From positions 6,928,984 to 6,992,983 of the forward strand of contig CM067082.1 of the NCBI GenBank assembly GCA_034008185.1: DNA of 64,000 nucleotides, written 5' to 3'. Source of the stretch: Gorsachius magnificus. Its lineage: Eukaryota; Chordata; Aves; Pelecaniformes; Ardeidae. The position numbers were made by a program, and so were the translations under genes. This document shows, in pieces, positions 22,771 to 33,235 of the stretch (positions are counted from its first letter, which is position 1; every line of letters begins with the position of its first letter). The notes under the pieces are model-generated. The model made no database searches. It was given only the letters and a program-made list of their open reading frames with translations, and had not been told where the DNA came from.

Positions 22771-24040
22771 AAAATCACAAAATGACAAGGGTTGGAAGGG
22801 ACCTTGGGAGATCATCTAGTCCAACCCTCCTGCTAAAGCAGGTTCACTCAGAGCAGGGTGCACAGGACATCATCCAGGTGGGCTTTGAATATCTCCAGAG
22901 GAGACTCCACAACCCCCCTGGGCAGCCTGCTCCAGTGCTCTGTCACCCTCAGAGTAAAGAAGTTTTTCCTCATATTCAGCTGAAACCTCTTATGTCTCAG
23001 TTTGTACCCATTGCCCCTTGTCCTGTCGCTGCACAGCACTGCGAAGAGTCTGGCTCCATCCTCATGACATCTACCCTTAAGATATTTGTATGTGTTGATG
23101 AGATCCCCTCTCAGTATTTTCTTCTTCAAGCTAAACAAGCCCAGCTCCCTCAGCCTTTCCTCATAGGGGAGACGCTCCAGTCCCTTTATCACCTTTGTTG
23201 CCCTCTTCTGGACTCTTTCTAGGAGTTCCTCACCTTTCTTGAACCGGGGAGCCCAGTACTGGACACAGTACTCCAGGTGGGGTCTCACCAGGGCAGAGTA
23301 GAGGGGGAGGATAATTTCCCTCACCCTGCTGGCCACATTCCTCTTAATGCACCCCAGGATACCATGGCCTTCTTGGCAAAAAGGGCACACTGCTGGCTCA
23401 TGGTCAGCTTGTCATCCACCAGGACTCCCAGGTCCCTCTTGGCAGAGCTGCTTTCCAGCAGGTCAGCCCCCAGCCTGTACTGGTGCATGGGGTTTGACCT
23501 CCCCAGGTGCAGCACTCGGCACTTGCCCTTGTTGAACTTCATGTTCCTCTCCGCCCAACTCTCCAGCCTGTCCAGGTCCTGCTGAATGGCAGCACAGCCT
23601 TCCAGCGTATCAGCCACTCCTCCCAGTTTTGTGTCATCAGCAAACTTGCTGAAGGTACACTCTGTCCCCTCATCCAGGTCATTGATGAATAAGTTGAACA
23701 AGACCGGGCCGAGTACTGAGCCCTGGGGAACTCCACTAGCTACTGGCCTCCAACTGGACTCTGCCCCACCAATCAGAACCCTCTGAACCCTGTCGTTCAG
23801 ACTGTTCTCAATCCACTTCACTGTCCACTCATCCAACCCACACTTCTTGAGCTTCCCTATGAGGATGTTATGGGAGACAGTATCAAAAGCCTTGCTGAAG
23901 TCAAGGTAGACAACATCCACTGCTCTCCCCTCGTCTACCCAGCTGGTCATGCCACCACAGAAGGCTACCAGATTGGTTAGGCATGATTTACCCTTAGTGA
24001 ATCCATGCTGAGTACTCCTGATCACCTTCTTTTCCTCCAC
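22771..24040 (-). mobile_element. CR1 LINE (inner, nested), 1.27 kb with reverse transcriptase core
   Basis: A 5'-truncated CR1 on the minus strand whose 3' end (AAAATGACAAGGGTTGGAAGGGACC read from 22780) lies at 22771 and whose 5' truncation lies at 24040. It sits inside a plus-strand CR1 of another subfamily. The host bases ATAC occur on both sides (22767-22770 and 24041-24044), fitting a very short target duplication. It contains the polymerase active-site region, unlike the other copies in this window. Its tail does not show the AGAAT or ATTCTATG units seen in the other copies. Confidence 0.93.
22848..24040 (-). pseudogene. CR1 ORF2 reverse transcriptase, broken by one frameshift
   Basis: The first frame (23321-24040, 239 codons) has non-LTR reverse transcriptase blocks in order. 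These are HGFTKGKSC near residue 12, YLDFSKAFD at 45-53 (first catalytic Asp at 47), [16 protein letters not shown] at 103-118, and FADD at 133-136 (the paired catalytic Asp). [12 protein letters not shown] and [11 protein letters not shown] of the thumb side follow. The frame is lost around 23364-23367, where a base appears to be missing relative to other CR1 copies. The second frame (22848-23390) continues with [13 protein letters not shown] through [14 protein letters not shown] to the natural C-terminus at LDDVLCTLL. The endonuclease and N-terminal fingers are absent through 5' truncation, so it is inactive. Confidence 0.93.
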
Positions 24041-24544
24041 ATACTGTGTTCAGTTTTGGGCCCCTCACTACAAGAAGGACATTGAGGCACTGGAGTGTGC
24101 CCAGAGAAGGGCAACGAAGCTGGTGAAGGGTCTGGAGCCCAAGACTTATGAGGAACGGGTGAGCGATCTGGGGTTGTTCAGTCTGGAGAAGAGGAGGCTG
24201 AGGGGAGACCTTATCACCCTCTACAACTGCCTGAAAGGAGGGTATAGTGAGGTGGCTGTTGGTCTCTTCTCCCAAGTAACTTGTATAGGACGAGAGGAAA
24301 TGGCCTCAAGTTGCATCAGGGGAGGTTTAGATTGGATATTAGGAAAAATTTCTTTACTGAAAGAGTAGTAAAGCATTGGAACGAGCTGCCCAGAGAGGTG
24401 GTGGAGTCACCATCCCTAGAGGTGTTCAAAAACCATGTAGACATAGCACTTCAGGAAATGGTTTAGTAGGCATGGTGGTGTTGGGTTGATGGTTGGACTT
24501 GATGATCTTAGAGGTCTTTTCCAACTTTAATGACTCAATGATTA
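24041..24544 (+). mobile_element. CR1 LINE (outer element), 3' portion
   Basis: Continues the plus-strand element interrupted at 22770. It runs from TACTGTGTTCAGTTTTGGGC through the C-terminal coding end to a 3' UTR (GTTGGGTTGATGGTTGGACT, TTGATGATCTTAGAGGTC) and a decayed tail near 24525-24544. Together with 22556-22770 this makes about 720 bp of one copy. Confidence 0.92.
24123..24466 (+). pseudogene. CR1 ORF2 C-terminal remnant of the outer element
   Basis: Two overlapping frames, 24123-24368 and 24281-24466, split one C-terminal domain. The first has [27 protein letters not shown]. The second has [24 protein letters not shown] and ends [14 protein letters not shown] frameshift lies between about 24270 and 24300. 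No catalytic motif is present. Confidence 0.88.
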
Positions 24545-24610
24545 TTTATTTACTAGATAATACTTAAGTTTTGAAATGATATTTTATTTCTATATAGTTT
24601 GTGAGGCTCT

Positions 24611-24638
24611 GTGCATGCGTGTGTGTATGTGTGTGTGG
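24611..24638 (+). repeat. Short GT-rich microsatellite
   Basis: Imperfect GT repeat with GC and AT interruptions, located just after the outer CR1. Confidence 0.8.
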
Positions 24639-27600
24639 TGCATTGGTTAACAAATTAATATAGAATGCCATAACATTGGGAAATCAGATGTCATCCTATA
24701 GCAAGAAAATCATTCTTCCTCTTCTAAATCATATTTCTAAAGTAGAAAGATGAGACCAGTAGCTAACTGCTAACAAAGTGAAATAATTTTTTGTTTCTAA
24801 CCTCTGTTGCTGTTTGTTTTCTATATGATCTTAGGCGAGTCACATTGGGACTTTTTTTTTTTTTTTAAGGTCCTTTAGGTACCCAGAAGGGGGTTTCAAA
24901 CTGAGATAAAGCCACTATCATATCTTAGATATTTTTATGAGGACATTTATATTAAGTTAGGTACTCAGCTAGTAAAAAAAAGGTTTTCTAGAAAAATATG
25001 TTGACTGAATGAAAACTAAAGAGTTACTGTTGACATTTTCCTCTAAAAATATCACACTTCTCAAAATGTGGTCTTTCTACAATTATTTTCCTGTTGGACA
25101 TAAATTAAAATTGTATTTTTTTTTCCTCTAATTTCTGAGAAGGAGCCTCCAAATTGAGGGTCCTATGTATAGAGATATCACTTTATCACTGGTCACATTT
25201 CTGGTCTGATTACTCCAATGCTTTCTGATGACTCTGGATTGTTCACATTGCATTTCAGCTGTCTCCTGCACAAACATACAGTACTTGATTTTCTGCTAAT
25301 TGCTTTTTTTTCAGTTTTTTTCTATAGCTTACTCTTCACCTTCATTATCAAGAAGCATAAGATTTCTGTTGAGGTTGGTTTATGTGTTGTGTGACCTCAG
25401 TGATGATAATGATTACTTCTTTGCTGGTTCCCCATCTGGTACGATTGGAATATGTGTGGTCAAACAAAGAGTGGTCAGAGGAGGCTCATTTGGAGCAATT
25501 TTGTGAGGGTCCAGACATTTTCTAACACTCTTTTGTGGTGTCATTTAGCTAATTAAATACACTTTGTGCTGCACATTTTAATAGGAATCAGAAGAGAAGC
25601 AAGCTGGCTGTCACATGGCTGAACTCTTGAGAACATGTGTCCTTGAAATGTGTTGGCTTAGGATTGTATGCGTTTCAAGCCAGTTTTACATCACATAAGG
25701 AACATGCTATTTGTCATGCAGACAGCTAAGATAGGGTGATGAGTAGGAAAGAAAGCTTCCCAAACCCTAACACCAGCAAAAACAGATACATGACTCATGA
25801 CTGAATGGTGCTTCTATATGGCAGAAAGAAAATGAAACATCAGAGGTCCTGCACAACAAGGTGGTTAGCAGGATCACTGTGGCAGGATTTTACCAGCTTC
25901 CACAAAGAAAATGTCAAGACACCAATGAACTAAAGCCCTGAAAAAAGACTTGAATGTGTGCCCACTGTACAGAAAGTTGATATCTGTAAAACAGGCATGT
26001 GTACAAGTCCTTAAACCTCCTGTAACAAATTATTCTCTTCTTGAAATGCTGTATGCATCTAACTGAACAACTAAAACCACAGAAAAAATAATTTTATAAT
26101 TACTACCCAAATGCAGCATCTTTCTCAGGAGAAACCCTCCTAGCAGGAAAAAAACAATGTTGTATTAAATAATGTTATGTTAAGATGAAACTGCAATGGC
26201 TAAGATGACTGTGGTTACCTGAATTTAAAGATGGCCTAGTTACTTCTGAACCATACACTAGAACTTAGTAAATAGGGTTTATCAAGAACTATTTAAATAA
26301 ACAACTCAATTTCAGAAAACTTTGACTCACTGTAGTTAAAATACTTCAACATAATATATATATGAAAATATTTGTCAAGAATATCTCCCATTTATTCTGT
26401 ATAAGATATGTGAATATTGATTGTCACAGGTACTTGACACTTTTATTGCTATCCATAAATCTCCTTCTCACATGTACATAATATCCCAAGAAATGTGAGA
26501 AAAGATGAGTTAACAAAATCCCACCTCAGAATCATCTGGAGCCCGATAAGTAAGTTGTAAAGTTATTAGTTTGTAACCTTCTAGTTACAAAACAAATCCC
26601 ACTAAATGTGGGTAACAACAGCCATATAACAGTTCTCACACCATAATAGCTATCTCAGTTTTACTAGTACTAGTGTAAAATCAATTTTAAAAGCCCTTTC
26701 TTTCTACTTTCTAGTAATTAGGATTACTGTAATACTTGCCAATGGGTGATAACTGAAATTAGGCTTTCATATTTGACATTTTAAATAAAGAACACTGATT
26801 ACCTCCCTCTCTTTAGAAGGTGGAAGTCTGACAGCCCTAGGGAACCTATCGACTTCACCTTCACCATTGGTCCAGAGACTGGTATCTCCATAACTTTTTT
26901 GTTTATTTATTTGTTTGTTTTTAAGTATACATCAGTGTTCCATAAACCAACATTCTCTCTTCTTTTTCCTCAAACCCCCACAAAAATACTTCCTTGAGCA
27001 ACATCACTTACCTTCTACTTAACTGAGAAGTAAGAAATATCTACAAGATATTTTCTCTTACATGTCCCCATGGGAATCCTGATGTCTTCCTGGATCAGCT
27101 GTAATATTGTTAGACCCATGTGGCCACTACCACATTGTGCCTTACAGATTTCAAAGTCTTGTCTCTTCTCATGGTGTTGCTTTCAGTATTGCTTCTGGAA
27201 AAAAGAAATCTATTGCCCTTCTAACTGTCACAGTAAACCCTATTACTTTTTGCTTTGAGGACATCAAAGCAAAGGGTGAGTCTCTTTTTAGGTAACTTGT
27301 ATATCTTCCCTTGTATTGGATGTATCTAATGTATCCAACTGAATTTCAACAGCACAGCAATTCTGATTTTTTTGTTTGTTTCCCTTGGTGTGTCTAGATC
27401 TGCCTTGATTGGTTGTAACAGGTTTTTCACTTTAGTTCTTATTTGGCACCTTATTTGGCAATTTAATATTTACAGCCAGTAAGATGTCTCTTCCTCCTAC
27501 TACTCAGCACTTTTTATCTAGTTCAGATATAGTCAATTTTAATAACCTGGAAAACATAAGCCTGTGTGTCCCAGTGATCTGTCTTTTTCCATGGCTATTC

Positions 27601-29389
27601 TCTTCAGGCCTGCTATATTGACAATGTCAACTTCATTTTCTTCTATTATTCCAACATTTAAAGCTTTTCTTTCTCTTCTGCTTTTGCACCTTGCATGGCA
27701 GAATTTTAGTTGAGTCCCTACTTCACTTTGTTCCACTCTATTGTCAGGAAACATACATTCAATTTCTCCCTTTCCTTTGGTCACAGAGAAAAGAGGCTAG
27801 GACCTGTACTTTGTTCTGTGGGAAAATTACAGGCATGACTTATGTCCAACCCACCAAATGCTCTTCACTAAAATGCCTTTTTCCAAAGGTGGGGTGGCGT
27901 CATTCATGCCCTAATGATAATTCCTGGCCTGTGGTATCCCAGTACCGTGCCCAATCTTTGATTGGGAAAATGCTATTTTCAGAGCTCAAATACAAACCAA
28001 GGAGTTTGCCTTGTCCTTATTTATTTTGTATAAGTAAATCAATCCTGAGTTACCTGCTCCTGTTAAAGCACACAAAGCATAGCTTCATCACTGACCTCTG
28101 CTGCTTTGCTGGGTGATATTTGATACAAATTGCACTCCCTGTGGTCTCTCTGGTCATGTAAGGCCTGTGGCCAAATCACATTTACTGTTGACAAATTAAA
28201 AATGAAGTAGAAAGAAGTTGCATGGACACAGCAGAAGAGCTAATATAAATATCTCAAATATTTAAACCATACCTAATTCATGAAATATGGCTGTGGTCTG
28301 TCATGTGATTCTGGCTCTGTCTGGCCTATCAAATCACATGGCTGGAAAGAATCCATGGGAGCTAACTCCTCAGAATAAGTTCACAACCCACATTTGAGTG
28401 TGGGGCCCCATGATATGTCACCTTTTCTCCCTAGCTGTATTTCATGGTCAATGTCTTTTTCTGGCTTTGGGACTCAGCTGCAAAGATATGGGCATATGGG
28501 ACAGGAAGGAGGTCGCATTGCTGAAGTCTGTCAATGTATGAGGTACAGCTAGAGCAGTAAGGGACTGAGAAGAGGAGGTCAATGGTATGTACTTGGTGCT
28601 CAGTGCATGGGATTTGATAGGTCTGAATTATGGGGTCTGACACTAAGAAGTTCATATATCCAACTGTGCAACTGAGGAGAAGGAGGGGGTTTGGTGTCAC
28701 AAAGATTCAGCCTCTTTCTGAATGATGGAGAAAAGTACAAGGTTACTCACAACCGGCAGCAAAGGTTTCTTCTGACATCTGAACACTCCTCAGAGGTCTG
28801 CTGTCTAAGGAGTGGCCTCTATAAAGGCTCAGATCTCACAAGTTAAGCAGTCAGAGGATTAAAAGTGCCACAAAAAATCATAAGGGTATAGGCCAGGCAG
28901 AGTGTGAAGGGCTCTTGCAGAGTTATACAGTAATATACAATTGGACTATATTTAGCTTGACGTTTGAAATAAAGTAACAGGCCACAGAACTACAACAAAT
29001 CAGACATGCAGAGGAAGGTTATACCTTGGGAAAACCTTTCCACATATTTTGCTCTTAAAATGTTTTCTTTTGCATTAAAGGGAGCGATATCTTTAGGAAG
29101 TAAAATAGATTATCATAGACTATGCACAAGGAGTCAAAGTACAACATGCTTACAGTGCAAGCTACTCCAAAGTGTAGAGAACTAGAGTGGTGAAATGTTA
29201 TGAGCATTTAATAACAATTTAGGTGCAGTGACTAAATCCATCAAAATCTACTTTATTTCTTTCCAATAATATGCAAGCTGATCTAAATTTCCTAGAGCCA
29301 GGATATGTCACTGCTCTATATTTAAGCCTTTTGACGACTTTCACTCTGAGTATGTTCTGTTTAGCAATTAATGATCCTTTTTTCTTGTG

Positions 29390-29410
29390 TTTTTTTTTTT
29401 TTTTTTTTTT
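29390..29410 (+). repeat. T21 homopolymer
   Basis: The longest single-base run in the window. No retrocopied sequence is evident on the minus strand next to it. Confidence 0.9.
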
Positions 29411-30768
29411 CTGAGAAGCTCTGAAGCTCTTTCAGTTTCTTTAAGATCACTTACAGCATGAACATGGGTCTGATCTCTGTAAATGCTGCTGCTTAGACTA
29501 CCAACTACATTGTGCTACAACCACCTACAATATAAAATAAGATGTTCTGAGTGTGGTCACAGCGCTTATTGTAAGAAAACTGAAAGCAGGTAAATGAGGT
29601 GGGTTTGTTTCAAAAATATCAGTGGAAGATTACTGGTTAGTAGTGGTTGCATGAAGATCTCCACATCAGGTGAGCAGTGTTGAGCATATGCAGCTGAGAA
29701 TATAGCATCCTGCTGTAAGTGTTATAAACTCTTTTAAACTAAATATGACGTCAGTTGGATCATGCACTGCTATTGTAGTGCAAGAATCCTGTTGTTGTGG
29801 AAGGAAGAAATTTGGAGGCTGTGCACATCAGCATTAGCTTGGTCATTGGCTGAGGGTCTCTTTGACGAGGCACCTGCTCTGCAGACAGCACTACTGCCTG
29901 GAGAAGACAAAAGTAACTTAGGAAGTGACAGGGGCACTCTGAACACTTTGGGTCCAACTCAGCTGCTGATGCATAGGCATCCAGTGTTATTTGAGATGCC
30001 CTGAAGTATCTGAGACATTCACACTGGGTCAACAGCAGGACCCATGGGGTATGTATAATCTCCTGGAGCAGCAGCTGGAGGTTGGGCAGGATGTGCTAAC
30101 ATCTTAAATGGAACAAGATGTTTAAATGTCAGCAACTGAACTGAACCCTTTGAGTTTTCTGAATCTGTATTTCTGTGGCAGATCTAGCTCCTGGCTGCCA
30201 TAGTCCTTGCTCTCTTCCTATGGAATATGCTCCAGGCTAATTCTCCCATTCACTTCCCTCTCTTCTTTCTTCTTCTAGTTGAACCCTTCTCTGAGAAATG
30301 TCAGCACATTAATCTTACAGGAAGGTATTATTTTTTATTTATTTTTTTCTTCTGGATTATGAAACCATAAGACCTTTACAGAAAGCCTCATAAAGAAGAA
30401 GGTGGAAAGATGCAGCTGGCAGGGGAAATGCAATGACCATAAATGAGGCTGCCATGGAAACACAGCCTAAGGCTAACGAACGTCAAATCCTACCAGTACA
30501 TATTTAGCAAAATTTTGGCAAAAAGCAGGCAAACCTGCTATTATAAACATAATTTATGTTGGCCAACATTGCAGCTCAGAATCTGCTACTCATTTCTTTA
30601 CAGTGGTGGTCACTCTGTCAGCACAAGTGTTAGTATATTGGGCTTTCTAATGTGATAAATACCACTGGTCTAAACTCAGTTAAAAGTAAAGTGTTTAACT
30701 TAGAAGACTGCTTAAAGGAAGAATTTGGGGACTTAGCCACATAATTTAGGCACCTGTGTTTACATGGT

Positions 30769-31425
30769 GTGAATAACTCCCAGTATCAGTACAGGCTGGG
30801 GGAAGAAAGGATCGAGAGCAGCCCTGCTGAGAGGGACTTGGGCGTGCTGGTGGATGAAAAGCTGGACATGAGCCGGCAATGTGCGCTGGCAGCCCAGAAG
30901 GCCAACCGTACCCTGGGCTGCATCAGGAGAAGCGTGGCCAGCAGGTCGAGGGAGGTGATTCTGCCCCTCTACTCTGCTCTGGTGAGACCTCACCTGGAGT
31001 ACTGCGTCCAGCTCTGGAGCCCTCAGCACAAGAAGGACATGGACCGGTTGGAGCGGGTCCAGAGGAGGGCTACAAAAATGATATGAGGGCTGGAGCACCT
31101 CTCTTATGAGGACAGGCTGAGGGAGTTGGGCTTGTTCAGCCTGGAGAAGAGAAGGCTGCGGGGAGACCTGATTACAGCCTTTCAGTACCTAAAGGGGGCC
31201 TATAGGAAAGATGGGGAAAATCTTTTTAGTAGGGCCAGCTGTGACAGGACAAGGGGTAATGTTTTTAAACTGAAGCAGGGTAGGTTTAGACTGGATATAA
31301 GGAGGAAATTCTTTACAACGCGGGAGGTGAAACACTGGAATGGGTTGCCCAGAGAGGTGGTGGAGGCCCCATCCCTGGGAACATTCCAGGCCAGGTTGGA
31401 TGGGGCTCTGAGCAACCTGATCTAG
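30769..31425 (+). pseudogene. CR1 ORF2 C-terminus with one in-frame stop
   Basis: Two frames in the same phase, 30769-31086 and 31126-31425, are separated by a TGA at 31084-31086, where other CR1 copies have an arginine codon. A CpG transition (CGA to TGA) is the simplest cause. Upstream blocks are [52 protein letters not shown] and [10 protein letters not shown]. Downstream blocks are [41 protein letters not shown] and the natural end [13 protein letters not shown]. The reverse transcriptase active site and endonuclease are missing by truncation, so it was dead on arrival. Confidence 0.93.
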
Positions 31426-31514
31426 TTAGTGGTGTCCCTGCTCACTGCAGGGGGGTTGGACTAGATGACCTCTAGGGGTCCCTTCCAACCCAAAACATTC
31501 TATGATTCTATGAA
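30776..31514 (+). mobile_element. Young CR1 LINE, 0.74 kb 5'-truncated copy
   Basis: Begins near AACTCCCAGTATCAGTACAGG and ends with the complete 3' UTR (CTGCTCACTGCAGGGGGGTT, CTAGATGACCTCTAGGGG, CAACCCAAAACATTCTATG) and two ATTCTATG tail units. By eye it differs from the copy at 47739-48150 at only around ten positions over the shared 390 bp or so, so both are recent members of one subfamily. Confidence 0.95.
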
Positions 31515-32250
31515 TAATTTCCAGTGTGACAATTTAGAGTCATAATATGACACGGGAATTCTTGCTTCATTAACATCAGGTACCCACTTGTGCAGAAACA
31601 AATCAGAAGAAAATCTAAAAATTTTTAACTGCTTTTTTTCTTTTTTAGTCAAAAAAGCCCTTTTGTTTTGCGGGTAAAGCATGTAACAGATATAGATATC
31701 GTGACATTTCAGGATAGATTTTACAAATCAGACCTATCCAAATCAGGACTTATTTGGACAGCCATACTATATCTTCAATTCAAGATTTTTTTTTTTCTTC
31801 TTTTTTACACAACTGTATGTTTTGTAAATACCATTATTTGAAAAGGATCCCACTTGTGTAATTTAGAAACCATATTGTGTTGATGTACTTATATTTTTCT
31901 TTCAAATGGTACAATCACACAGTCTATAACTTCTGCCCAAGAGGAAAGCGATGCTTCAAAATATTTGGGATGTTGCTTTTAGTCAGCCACTCGGTAACAA
32001 ATGTGTTAAAGCTAGATACCTGATTGTGGGAATGGAGTTGATCAAACAATACAAAGAGCTTAAGATCTAACCATATTTACCTGGTCAGTCCCCCAAAAAG
32101 TTCAATGTTGATTTCCTTGGTACATACACTTGAGATCAAGAAAGGGTATGCTGATTCTGACAGAAGATGACAATTGTGTTCCTATGACCCAGCAGAAAAA
32201 AGCTTCATGCTTTTAGAAATTCAGAGAAACTGTCTTAAAGAAGAAACATA
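31515..32250. other. Unique sequence
   Basis: No gene or repeat recognised. The last 15 to 20 bases may belong to the following CR1 piece. Confidence 0.5.
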
Positions 32251-32470
32251 AAACCTACCCTGTTTTAGTTTAAAACCATTACCCCTTGTCCTGTCACAGC
32301 TGGCCGTACTAAAAAGATTGTCCCCATTTTTCCTATAGGCTCCCTTTAAGTACTGAAAGGCCGCAATCAGATCTCCCCACAGCCTTCTCTTCTCCAGGCT
32401 GAACAACCCCAACTCTCTCAGCCTGTCCTCATAGGAGAGGTGCTCCAGCCCTTGGATCATTTTTGATGTC
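32251..32470 (-). mobile_element. CR1 LINE internal fragment lacking its 3' end
   Basis: Contains CCTACCCTGTTTTAGTTTAAAACC, CAGCTGGCCGTACTAAAAAG, CTTCTCTTCTCCAGGCTGAA and GAGAGGTGCTCCAGCC on the plus strand, that is, the minus-strand C-terminal coding part. The 3' UTR and tail are missing and the left edge drops into unrelated sequence. New CR1 copies keep their 3' end, so a later deletion or rearrangement must have removed it. The minus frame 32221-32460 covers [21 protein letters not shown]. Confidence 0.9.
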
Positions 32471-32717
32471 CCAGGATACTGAATCTGAGATACTACCAGA
32501 AGGTTCTTTAGGCTTAATGTGCTCTTAGAGTTATCAGAATCAGGAAGACGAATTACTCTGGAGAAATAGTGCTGAGAGGAACTGGACTACTGGTGGATGC
32601 TAGGTGAAGAAGTTTAGAGATTATCCGGTTCCTTTAACAATGGGAAGGAGTCACACAATGACATAATGTATGAGGGTGCACACATGGTGTTATCAGATGG
32701 AGATTTGCATTCTCTAC
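32471..32717. other. Unique sequence
   Basis: Short spacer between the CR1 piece and the LTR. Nothing recognised. Confidence 0.5.
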
Positions 32718-33235
32718 CTCTACATGGTTTAACCCCAGTCAGCAACCAAGCTCTCCCACCATCTTGGAAACTGGAAAAAAAAAAAGTAAAACCCATGGGT
32801 TGAGATAAAGACAGTTTAATACGATAGCAGAGGAAGATTAAAAAATAAATAAAAAAATAATAATAGAATATACAAACCAAGATATGCACAATGCAACTAC
32901 TCACCCTCTGCTGACCAATACCCATCCCATCCCCAAGCAGCGATCACTCTCAGCTGGCCAACTCCCCCCAGTTTATATACTGAGCATGATGTCATATGGT
33001 CTGGAATAGCCCTTTTGCCAGTTGGGGTCAGCTGTCCTGGCTGTGCCCCTCCCAGCTTCTTGTGCCCCTGGCAGAGCAGGAGAAGCTGAAAAAGTCCTTG
33101 ACCAGTGTAAGCACTGATCAGCAACAACTAAACCATCAGTGTGTTATCAACATTCTTCTCATCCTAAATTCAAAACACAGCACTATGCCAGCTACTAAGA
33201 GAAAAATGAACTATAACCCAGCCAAAACCAGGACA
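32718..33235 (-). mobile_element. Solo LTR, relative of the GGTTTAACCCC family
   Basis: About 518 bp. The left end is CTACATGGTTTAACCCCAGTCAGC and the right end CCAAAACCAGGACA at 33235. On the minus strand it has a TATA box (TATATAAA at 32972-32979) and ATTAAA (32815-32820). The central part (CTCTGCTGACCAATACCCATCC) differs from the LTRs at 3904 and 5170, so it is another subfamily of the same group. An A-rich insertion sits near 32840-32870. No polypurine tract or ERV coding sequence flanks it. Confidence 0.88.
32972..32979 (-). promoter_or_regulatory. LTR TATA box
   Basis: TATATAAA on the minus strand inside the LTR, upstream of the ATTAAA signal at 32815-32820. Activity unknown. Confidence 0.55.

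Larger units (their letters stand above)
24545..30775. other. Unique sequence, no gene seen
   Basis: Six kilobases without a recognisable gene. A GT tract lies at 24611-24638 and a T21 run at 29390-29410. The 141-codon plus frame at 27691-28116 has no known motif. About 29800-30150 is less AT-rich (blocks such as CTGGAGCAGCAGCTGGAGGTTGGGCAGGATG) and may be an old unrecognised repeat. Confidence 0.45.

Noticed and set aside
27691..28116. 141-codon plus frame
   Set aside because: No motif, cysteine- and leucine-rich composition typical of chance frames in this region, and no splice or promoter context.
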